From Symbiotaphrina buchneri (Eukaryota; Ascomycota; Symbiotaphrinales; Symbiotaphrinaceae): a stretch of DNA of 64,000 nt. Shown piece by piece: positions 55,401 through 64,000 of the stretch; position 1 is the stretch's first letter, and each line of letters starts with the position of its first letter. The stretch is taken from assembly GCA_001599915.1 (NCBI GenBank), contig BCIG01000005.1, forward strand, positions 186,001 to 250,000, in the 5' to 3' direction. The notes under the pieces are model-generated. The model was not told the DNA's origin. It did no database searches and saw nothing but the letters and a program-made list of their open reading frames with translations. A program made the translations under genes and the position numbers.

Positions 55401-57491
55401 TCTCCGGCTTTCCACATCTTCGAACACTTTGAGTCGAAATGGCTATGCTCCCCTACTCCATTACTTTTCTCGTGAACCGAGGGATTCCCTAGGCAAATCG
55501 ACAAGCGCTATTGAGGAGTTTGAAGCCTGGTTTGTGTGGCTAAAGCAATCACAGGAGCGCCATGATTCAGCCATAGAGGAGATGATGCGACGGCTGAAAG
55601 ATCTGCGAGACAAGATGTGGTATGTTACGGACGTCAAGAACTCTGCCATCTATGAGGAGACGAAAAATCTTGCAGTGGCTTTGAAATGTATGGGTCAGCC
55701 AATAAAGCCGGATGCTGCCAAACCAAATCCGAAGTTTCGCCCTGCTTCTCGTTCAGCCACCAACAATTTCTTGCTTAGGAGCGAAGACCAGCTCATTGAC
55801 CTTTTGGCGGCGCCTCCTGAGCATGGAGGTCTCAACAAATTGTCTGATGAACAGGCAGCCATGACCCTTCGGTGGCTAACCAAGTTTGACATCGAAAATG
55901 CCTTTTGTAAAGGAGAAGAGAGGATACATAGGTTCTGTCTGGAAGTTGACAAGTGCGTTGAGAAATTGGTGGGGAAGAATATCCTTGATGGGCCAGTGCT
56001 CTGGTCGAGTGAGCTTTATCAGAGGGATAAACGCATTCTCGACAGCGGACGGCAGAAAGGGGACTTGTTCTTGACAGGGGTAGGCACCTTGAGCATAGCA
56101 GGCGATGAAGAGTATGAGATCGACACGGACAAGACTGTCAATTCAGCAGCTAACTCCGATACGCTATCACGGAATACGGGCCCTCGAGATCTACGTGCTG
56201 TTTCTGCTCGGAACGGGTCTCAGCATAGCTTCGATTCCTCGAGATATAGCGGGTTTCGAAGCGGTGGAAATGATATCATGGACTCTCAGGACTATTTCGG
56301 CTCCTCTAGCCCAGTACTCAGCATTGATTCTTCTGTCACTTTCTGGTCTCCTTTCCAGAGTCAGGCGCAATCACCTTCCAGCGCGTCTAGTATCAGACCA
56401 AGAACAGCATCTTCTACGAATGATACCGTGATGTTGAAGAATTCCGAGAGTGTTAATTTGGAGAAGAATAAGTTCTTATTGGACCTCAAGCAGACGTTGA
56501 CAGGGCTCTTGCTCAGTGATCTTGGCACACAGTTATGGAGCCGAGGCAGAAAGATGACTGGTTCTCCGGAGAACTCGGCGAAGAATGCATTCAGAAGAAA
56601 GAAGAAGAGGAGAGGAAGCGGAAAAAGGCACTGGCTAGGAAAAAGAGCAAAAAGATGCTGCGAGTCAACGGAGCAAGCGGCCCTCTTGAGGCCTTAGGAA
56701 GGACCGAAAGAGGTCAACCTGCTGCGCCAGTGGCTACGTTTGAACACGCAGCAACTGACTCTTCACATTCTACGGAAGGAAATTCAACGTCCAGTGATGC
56801 AACTGCGCGGTCATCAGGATTGTCGGCGGCAAAGAAGGCTGGGCTTCTAGACTTCCCCTATGCTGTGGCATTCCGGCGTTTACTACGGAGATTTTCTACC
56901 CATCCCAGCCCTTTCACCAAGCTTCATGCCCTATACGAACTGGAGCTTCTCATTGTTGCTTCATTGGCGTCCCGCACTGGCCGGACTTTCGGAGGGCGTC
57001 GTGATACTCTCCCAGTGGTGCCAGGGTCGCCCACATTAGGCTCAATGGGTGAGTTGGGTACTAGAGAAACAACTGTTCACAAGGCCAGAGCAAGAAACTT
57101 GAAAGAGGCTATCATCAATTGCGAGAATCGTCGGTCGCATATCATAGCCCAACACCGTGCATCCTCCCCCCAGCGGAGCCCTTCGATTTCGCATTCTTCG
57201 AGTAGTAGTCCTCCAAGTACAGACATGATCGTGGAGGTACTTCAAAGCCTCTTCCGTGACGCGGAAATACGGCCGAAGACATTGTTCCGCGACCTTCAGT
57301 TTATCGCTTCCTTCATTCCGGCACAGATACTGGACAGCACAGACCTTGGCAAAGCATTCTGGGACGCCGGGCTGGCTGCATTGGGCCTGAAGCAGTACAT
57401 CTGCAGCTTATTGATCGAGATGGCCGATGAGATAGTTGCGTACCACACGGAATGTAGCAACACCAGATTCCCTTTACCAAAGAGTCTGTGA
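52460..57491 (+). CDS. Large RasGAP-like protein, reading frame broken near 56550
   Basis: Exons 52460-52508, 52637-54048, 54103-54203, 54267-57491, about 1595 aa if the frame break is ignored. Exon 1 (MSKDSSSPPGPGHSSP) was found from a GTATGT donor, a CTAAC branch site and matching phase; without it the frame has no ATG. The N-terminus is Ser/Pro-rich; a helical region follows. Residues about 380-520 look like a divergent RasGAP domain: DPLSALLYTIFANSSG and IVSKWLFSVFLMNAIIHPE, then GIMTGHHITEYARQKILKE. I do not see a clear arginine finger. Then come a Ser-rich part, an acidic run (DEEEEDDEDSPESDSEDEG) and a large C-terminal helical region. Near 56545-56560 the conserved-looking frame moves by one base: GTQLWSRG ends one frame and QKDDWFSGELGEECIQKK opens the other. 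The joined length is one base short of a multiple of three. It converges on the transcription-factor gene. Confidence 0.7.
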
Positions 57492-57610
57492 CTCCATTCC
57501 CAGTGCCATCCTGCGTGAAGAAAGATCCACAGAATCCACCCAAACGCTTTACAAGACCAATCCCCCACCGTATACAATCCAACCAAATCACATAACCAAA
57601 CATCCCCAAA

Positions 57611-60097
57611 TCAACTAACGCCCAACCCCTCCATCAAGCCCCTCAAATGCGCCCCTACCTCATCCGAATCCGCTCTAATAGGCAACCAGCCGCCCTCACC
57701 CCCCTTGCCCACACCCTCCGGCAAAAGTCCCATACCCACCGCCGCCGCACTCAGCGGATCACTCATAACCCCACTCGGCACTCCATTGCCACTGACCGTG
57801 CTGCCGGCACTGCCAGCGCGGCCCTTCCCGCCGTGCCGCGCAAAGCTGACGACGACGCAGCGCGCCAGCAGCCAGTAGCTCTCGCCCAGGCACTGAAATC
57901 CCATCTGCGCCCATTTGCGCGGCGACACGGCCGCCTTCATCGTGTTCCATTGCACTTTCCAGTTATGCAGTGCGGTTTCGATGGGGTGCAGGAGTTGTGT
58001 GAGGGTTTGATAGGGCGCGGCCGGGGACGGGGGGAGGAGGTTGGCGAGGGGCGACGAGAGGAGGCTGTTCCAGGTGTGGTTGTACAGGACTGGGTGGGAC
58101 GCGTTAGTACCAGTATCGTTTGCTTGAGGTGCCCGCAACGCTGATGTTGTGGGTTGGGGCGATGGAGGAGAGAGACTTACGGTGGATAAGAAGGTGCAGG
58201 TCCATGGCGTTGAGCTCGCCGCTTTGCAGGAAACTGGGCGTGCAGAAGAGACTCTCGAATGCTTGGCCGATCTTGACTTTGCGAGGCGGGAAGCAGCCAC
58301 GCATACGCATTTCCTGGTACGAGCGCACCTCGAAGTAGGTGTTTTCGCAGGGCAGGTCAAGATCGAGCTCGCTCAGGTCGAAGCGAGGCGGCATGTTGTT
58401 GAAGATGTTGAAGGCAGAGTCGAGCATGAGCATGATATTTGCGGTACTGGAGACGGATATCAGTATTCGAACCAAGGATTTGGGATGGGAGGAAAGTACC
58501 GGATGCAGGATTCACGGTGTATCCAGCGCCGAAACCCTTCCTCGTTGTAGATCGGCAGGGTATCATTGTGCTGACTAGTAGGGAGATTTAGACGTCGTGC
58601 CATCTGCATTAGTATGTCAGCTCGTGCATATAACACAAAGACCCATGATGCATACCGCTAAAACCGAAATAAATCTCTGTCGTCTAGCTCTTCTTCGTGC
58701 CTTTAGGTTTCCGGCCCAGTATTGCACCATGACAATGAGGTAAGCGCCTTGGAGCTCTTCAAGCTGCCTTTCCTGACTCCACAACTGTTTATGCTGCTCC
58801 TTCTCCGGACTGTCTTGCAGTTCGTAGTCCTCCTCTGGACAGCACTCGCGGAAGACGTAGCACTCGGCAAGGTCAAGCAAGACCTTCAATTGCTCCACCT
58901 CCTGCTGATTGTCTGCGTACATTCCTCCTATGCAGGCAACAGCTAGCAGTAAATGCAGAGGGACGGTCAACGTGTTGAATGAAGGAGCATGAAGGATAGG
59001 TCCGTGTCTATACCAATGCAGAAAGAACAAGTTGACATAATTTTGAACGCGCTGTGCAGTAAACCCTTCTACTGCTTTGGATGCAAGATTATATGGTTCG
59101 GAGCCCTCTTGTAGCCGCATCTGGAATATTGATTGCCGTAGGTGGTATCGCAACTCGGCCACTCTAGCCGGGAGTCCTGTAGCATTGGCAGGGCCATCTA
59201 AATCTAAGTCATGGACCAGGTAGTTCGGTGCACCAGAATCCAATGGGGCGTGATCATCATAGAATATGACTCGGTCGAAAAGCTGAGAATTGACGTCTCC
59301 AAGTATGGAATCGAATGTAAGGTCTGTACCGAAGAATGGATCCCAATGGTCGTTACTCCACACTGGGAAGGTTTGCGGGGTCTGCACGGCCACGGATTCT
59401 ACCCTCGGTTCTTGCCCACCATCCCATTCTTCTTGTATGTCGCCGGGGTTGGTGGCTGGGGTCTTGAACTTGGCAAGGAAGTCACTGGTCCCGATGTCAT
59501 TGAGCAAGAACCGGATCGAGCTACGGTCTCGATAGGTCAATTCGGGGCCGCCAGGTGATTCCGGCTCGGTGGACTCGCTAAGTTGTCTGGAGAGCATTTG
59601 AGCATGCACTACATTATGGCCTGAAATCCAATCGTTTACATACCTGACTTTGACACTCCGTCTGCAAATTAAGCCTCGCTCGCGACATCGTGTACAGACT
59701 CCATGTCCCTCGGCCTCTCCTTCGCATCTTGCTTTGACCTTTTGACAAGCGTCACACGCTCGCCGCTTTCTGCCTTTCTCACCCCTTGCCGGGACCGCGG
59801 CATTTCCGCGACGTTCACAACGGAAATGGTGGTCGCGTAATAGGTCGCTCCTTTTGAAAGCTTTTGCGCAGAAATGACAGAGGTATGGCTTTTCGGATGT
59901 GTCTATTCGAGATCTTTTGTGAGCATTTGGACGAGTCCTCTCGGACCCAAGTCGGCTAGGAGACACTTACGTTGCTGGACATGTCTAAGCATATGCGCCC
60001 TCCTGGCAAATCCCTTTGAACATGACGGACAGTACACAAGCTTGCGTGGTGGCTCCACTGCTGGCTTGACGTCTATTGTGGTTGCCATTTTGTTCAT
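57611..60097 (-). CDS. Transcription factor with two C2H2 fingers and Zn2Cys6 domain
   Basis: Exons 60097-59971, 59902-58656, 58603-58500, 58446-58181, 58089-57611; about 740 aa, or 721 if a possible in-frame 57-nt intron (59643-59587, GTATGT donor) is removed. Seen: finger 1 LVYCPSCSKGFARRAHMLRH, a TSEKPY linker rebuilt across intron 1, finger 2 YLCHFCAKAFKRSDLLRDHH, then the Zn2Cys6 cluster RACDACQKVKARC with CTRCRERGLIC. The middle homology region (fungal-specific TF domain) runs from VQNYVNLFFLHWYRHGPILH and LHLLLAVACIGGMYADN through GAYLIVMVQYWAGN, FRRWIHRESCIRTANIMLML and FNNMPPRFDLSELDLDLPCE. All four splice phases agree. This finger combination is a known fungal class; targets cannot be told. 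It starts 1.1 kb from the orphan pair. Confidence 0.87.
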
Positions 60098-61215
60098 ACC
60101 AAGGCAGACGTGTCATTCTACAGAGAAAGTCGTCAAAAGAAGATGAAATAAAAGAAGAGCGGACGGGGTATTCGAGGGAGAAGGAATCTTGTGCATCCTG
60201 GCGGGAAGCGCTAGGGGAGGGGAGGCGGCGTGGGCGTGCGACTACTGCAGAAGCCCACGAATGAGAAAAGCGGAATTGTGCCAACGAGCGGGGGAAAAGG
60301 ATTAGATTAGGTCGTTTGGGTCGTTTTGGAGGCCAAGGCGCCGCGTCGAGGGGGTGCAAGCGCACCGCAGCGCTGGTCGCTGGTCGGGCCCCGGCACTCT
60401 GTGACCCCAGATCCTCCGTCCCCCGTGCCCCGTCCCCACACTTGTGCGAGGGTTGCATTGCTGGGGAACTGCCAAGCACCCACCAGTTCGGACTGCCCGA
60501 ACAGGCATCTTCCCCACACTTCTCAATTCTTCCCAGGTCGAGACTCCAATTCAGATCCAATTATGCGCAGGGATATAGCAGCAGACATCCTGCACAGTCC
60601 AGATTTCTTACAAATGCATTTTGCTGTAGACATGCATGTTCTTTGGCTCCTACCGCGAGAGTGTGCGGAAGTGCGGATTTACTGCGCGCGCTAACAGACC
60701 CAGCTAAAAGCAAGATTTAGCCGAGCCCCAAGAACCCAAGGGCTTCGCTTGACCACAAAAGGTCACCTCTAACAAGTGACAAAGCGAAGCACCACCAACA
60801 AAGCCTCAAAATGTCCTACCGTATCATGCTCCTCACGTTCCAATAAATGAAAGAACAAAAAATCATTTGGGCTTGACCCATTCATGTTCCTTGGCATGAT
60901 CCAGAATCCATCATATTCCATATTTTCGTTCAGATGTCTCAACCCTTCATTGTCCATCACGCCGACATGCTTGATATGTGGGCCGTATATTTGCCAGGAT
61001 TATCTCCTAGGATATGATTCATTGCTTTTCTAGCCTTCTGACGATTCATATGCTGCAGTGAAGGAGTCCTTGGCAATTGTGTGGCTTTCGTTTCACTATA
61101 TTCAGACCCCTTGATCTCATACTGTTCCTTTATTGCCATCGATCACGAGACTTTCCAGTAATCTCAGTCTTGTCCTTGTCCCTGAATAAAGGGAGTAGCA
61201 GACGGCACGTCGACA
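60098..61215. other. Divergent intergenic region
   Basis: 1.1 kb between the transcription-factor start (-) and the first orphan gene (+). A GC-rich block at about 60180-60500 is probably promoter and leader of the factor gene. Several overlapping frames there are open in both directions because of base composition; none is convincing. Confidence 0.4.
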
Positions 61216-62179
61216 ATGAATGAAGCAGACAATCAAAGGGCACGAATCCATATAATGAAGGATATCATTAACTGCCAGCGCTACCTCATGTTTAACTTTA
61301 ACGCTCTATTGTCGTGGGACGAGTCTGAAGTGAATGAATTGGCAATTGTCTCGATCGAAGGGCTCCTCGAATTCGCAGATCCAATCTTCGCACGATCTGA
61401 CGAGCTACACAAGAGATTTTATGAGGCACCGCTGAGCCTGATGAGGTTTGATAACTACTAGGTTCAAGTTGCGGGCGTTTCTGTCAAGTCTACCCGAGTA
61501 TCAGCCTGCGCGACTGCACGACGATATACCTCTTCGTCACCATAGGCAGAGCCTCGAGATTTCAACGGCTCACTACATGCTGGCGCAGAAGACATTCCAT
61601 GACTGGCGAGGGAAAGAATACTGCTGGTTTGAGAATGGGCATATCGCATGGGACCATTTCACTGATGCTTGGCTGGCCGAGGAGTGGGATGGAAAGAACG
61701 AGCCTCCAACAGGGAGACCATTTCAACGAGAGACATGTGTCCGGGTTTCTATTAGGGAAGGCTCACCGGCAACAGCAGGCAAGGGTACTCGCCTCTCCCT
61801 GGTCTCCTCAGCACAACGCTCGGCACCTCAGACCGGCACTGACGGGACACAGCCCACCAGCGGACCTAAAATCCCAGCTCCCACCTTCGCTCCTTCCAAC
61901 TCACGAGGCCTGACACGAAGACATTCGACCAGCTCTGAGATCGCAGTGCATCGGAAACCAGCTCGGCTGATGCTGACTCCGCGGCGCCTGGAGATCTTCA
62001 AACTGGGATATTGTGTGAGAAAGGGCGGTGACCGCAACGTTGTGCGTATCAACTGCCTGCAGTATGAGTTGCATCATACGTGCGAGCATCGGGTTTCGAC
62101 GCAGATGGCTCTCGCTGCATCCCCCGAGATTCTTGATGCCGTTATAAAGAAGCAGAATGCGGCAAGCCAGGGTGTGTAG
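61216..62179 (+). CDS. Orphan protein A with W-x2-FT-x2-WL motif
   Basis: Two exons, 61216-61445 and 61489-62179, joined by a 43-nt GTTTGA...AAG intron that corrects a frame change; 306 aa. The N-terminal half is helical and acidic (MFNFNALLSWDESEVNELAI, EGLLEFADPIFARSDELHKR). The centre has WFENGHIAWDHFTDAWLAEE followed by WDGKN. A Ser/Thr/Pro-rich linker follows, then a basic patch (RKPARLMLTPRRLEIFKLGY) and a Cys/His-containing C-terminus (RINCLQYELHHTCEHRV). No family recognised. The gene downstream has a similar central motif. The intron is at the short end for this window, so a true frame break is possible. Confidence 0.6.
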
Positions 62180-62942
62180 GAGAGGCCATTACTGAAGTGG
62201 GCTTAGGATGGTCAAGTCATTTCTTTGAGTGTCTCATTTGGTCTATGGATTCTGCATTTGTGCTCCTTCTCTTTCGTGTTTGTCCGTACGGTCAACCTGA
62301 GCCTGGTCCTCGCTGATTGACCACTTTGCTTGGATACGCCAGATCCGTCGACTCGATTTTGGCCCTTGTGGTGTCTGACATACTGTGTATGTCAGTCCAC
62401 TGAAAACCTGATACTCCGGAAACTAGTGGATTTGCCTTATGCAGAAATGCAAAACAGCCATGCGCTCTTCCATTTTTCCTTGATCATCTCCGATCATTTC
62501 CTTGATACGATAATCTGACCCGTAATCTAATTTACTTCAAGTAGAGTTCTGATTGCCATTTACGGGTGTTCCAGACAATGTCTCGGGAGCGTTGCTAGGG
62601 GTTCTTCGCTTTGCCTTACACCGCCAGAACTATCTCATAAAGCATTAGCCGAACTTCAGTGGATTGAACAGACACATGGCAATCCCTTCACTTTATGTTC
62701 TCTTCAGGTATTCACTGACCATGGTGCGTCCCTCTGTGGAAGATTTTACTTAGCCCTGAAATCACCGTCAGAGACGTGTTTTCCATCAACAAACACGTCC
62801 ACTCAGACCCACAACAACTCCCCTTCTGTGATTCCACTTTCCTATCATTGATGTCAGCCCAACGAGTTCTTTAGTCTTTATTTGTACTCTACAAGCTCTC
62901 TCTGCCTAGGTCACTTGGTGCTATCAAGTTGACTAAACCACA
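62180..62942. other. Intergenic between the two orphan genes
   Basis: 763 nt, AT-rich, CT-rich near the second gene's start. No gene supported. Confidence 0.4.
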
Positions 62943-64000
62943 ATGTACGGCAGAAGCGCTAAAGCAAAACAAGAGATTGGCGACCGCCTTTTCTCAAATT
63001 CGCAACATCTTCAACGCTCGCCTCCAAACCCGCCTCTTCAGCGGCCGAGTCTCAAGCGTGCCAGGTCCATTCCTCAGTTCAGGGAACCTTCATTTGGACC
63101 AATCAAGGAAAATGAGATTGCCTTCAACATTCGCCAAGAAGTCACATGCAGCACGACTCCACCAGACCAGTATGTACTCAAAGAGGACGTCAAGCGGATC
63201 ATCTACAAGTGGATGCGGGCGAATGACATTGTCACCACCGGCGGAGAGGACCCACGATACCATCAAGCGTTTGATAAGCTTCTACGCGGATTCAACATCA
63301 ACACCGTCCCTGATGAACTCTATAAGGGCATCAAGAAGCTGCTCACGGCATACATCTATGATGCTGCGCAATGGATGAAGGACAATGGCTACCTCAGCTG
63401 TGATGGAGACCGTGTCAATTGGCACCCGTTCACCAGTGATTGGCTTCAGGATACCTGGGTGGGTGATCCTTTTATCATCTATGGGTGGAAGAATGAGGCG
63501 AAGGCGGATCAACCTCCGCGTCATCCATGGTCACAGGCCCCAACTGCTCCCACGACAACTCTACCTGAGTCAGAGGCTAGTCCAGTGAGTGGGAAGCACG
63601 TTCGTACAGGCTCACAAGGGGCTCCACGAGCAACTCAGTACAAGCCCTCGGGTATTCCACGTACACCTGAGCGGAGGAGCGCCAGCGTATCTGCCGCAAG
63701 TTCTCACCCGCTCTTCACTACTCCTTCCAGCGTGGGCTCATCTGGCTCCATGCTTCCTCCAAACACCCCCACCGGACCAAGTTCGAAGAAAAGGTACCAT
63801 AACGGCGCTGTGGTCAGAGAAAGTCCGCAGAGAACACCAAGCTCAGGCACCCAAAAACAGAGATCGAACAGCACGCCAGGCTCAGCCCTAGGGCCCCCGC
63901 CCAAATTCGCGCTGCCACCAACTCCATCAAAGGCTTCTGAAAGCGCTCCAGTCGAGAAGCAACTGAAAGGAATTCTGCAGTCCAAAAAATACCTCAAGTA
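62943..64000 (+). CDS. Orphan protein B, partial (runs off window)
   Basis: Open from the ATG at 62943 to the window edge with no stop for 352 codons; the C-terminus is missing. A basic, Pro-rich N-terminus of about 70 residues (PPNPPLQRPSLKRARSIPQF) precedes a folded-looking part: QYVLKEDVKRIIYKWMRAND, GFNINTVPDELYKGIKKLLT and CDGDRVNWHPFTSDWLQDTW. From about residue 190 it is disordered and Ser/Thr/Pro-rich with many S/T-P sites (TPSS, TPTG, SPQR, TPGS, TPSK), as in CDK or MAPK targets. The last visible part is lysine-rich (KQLKGILQSKKYLK). No family recognised. The motif DRVNWHPFTSDWL resembles GHIAWDHFTDAWL of the gene just upstream. Confidence 0.7.
   Translation, partial: MYGRSAKAKQEIGDRLFSNSQHLQRSPPNPPLQRPSLKRARSIPQFREPSFGPIKENEIAFNIRQEVTCSTTPPDQYVLKEDVKRIIYKWMRANDIVTTGGEDPRYHQAFDKLLRGFNINTVPDELYKGIKKLLTAYIYDAAQWMKDNGYLSCDGDRVNWHPFTSDWLQDTWVGDPFIIYGWKNEAKADQPPRHPWSQAPTAPTTTLPESEASPVSGKHVRTGSQGAPRATQYKPSGIPRTPERRSASVSAASSHPLFTTPSSVGSSGSMLPPNTPTGPSSKKRYHNGAVVRESPQRTPSSGTQKQRSNSTPGSALGPPPKFALPPTPSKASESAPVEKQLKGILQSKKYLK

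Noticed and set aside
1-64000. tRNA genes, rRNA, CRISPR arrays, transposons or virus-like elements
   Set aside because: No B-box/A-box pair with a foldable stem, no regular spacer-repeat array, and no transposase, reverse transcriptase, integrase or capsid-like reading frame was recognised by eye. A covariance-model and repeat-library search would be decisive.

Overview
The window reads as nuclear DNA of a filamentous ascomycete (Pezizomycotina). Most genes carry short introns of about 44-128 nt with GT...AG ends and, where visible, CTAAC-like branch sites. The gene content is fungal: ERG7, RTT109, DUF1688/URC4, LCL2 and a Zn2Cys6 regulator. The class cannot be fixed from sequence alone; the spacing and several orphan genes would suit Lecanoromycetes or relatives, but that is a guess. 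I see no transposon, virus-like element, CRISPR array, tRNA or rRNA that I can support.

Layout. 0.2-6 kb (+): lanosterol synthase ERG7 and an auxilin-like UBA-TPR-J co-chaperone. 6.4-8.2 kb: two weak small candidate genes. 8.7-13.5 kb (-): URC4-like DUF1688 protein and a Golgi GT8/GNT1-like transferase. 14.6-18.8 kb (+): a membrane aspartic-protease-fold protein without catalytic Asp, then SGT1. 19.1-20.7 kb (-): secreted GH5 mannanase. 21.7-22.4 kb (+): a serine-hydrolase-fold protein lacking its nucleophile. 22.7-27.2 kb (-): a repeat-rich coiled-coil protein and the histone acetyltransferase RTT109, which shares a 218-nt divergent promoter with mL57 (27.4-28.3 kb). 29-30.6 kb (+): AP-1 mu. 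30.6-35.5 kb: gene-poor, with one orphan candidate. 35.5-38.1 kb: NOB1 (+), NOP10 (-), LCL2 (+). 38.4-47.3 kb (-): hydantoinase/oxoprolinase-DUF917 fusion, a four-TM protein, OXA1 and MIM1. 47.7-50.5 kb: SHP1/p47 (+) and CFD1 (-). 52.5-57.5 kb (+): a large RasGAP-like protein with a reading-frame break. 57.6-60.1 kb (-): a C2H2 plus Zn2Cys6 transcription factor. 61.2-64 kb (+): two orphan genes that appear to share a motif, the second running off the window.

Most genes are housekeeping: sterol synthesis, clathrin traffic (auxilin, AP-1), ribosome biogenesis (NOB1, NOP10), mitochondrial biogenesis (OXA1, MIM1, mL57), Cdc48 and SGT1 chaperone functions, Fe-S assembly and chromatin. There is no sign of a co-regulated metabolic cluster. 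The points most worth a second look are the frame break in the RasGAP-like gene, the two active-site-less hydrolase folds, the repeat expansions in two coding regions and the orphan pair at the right end. Gene spans below include introns; exon limits were placed by hand from splice signals and reading phase.
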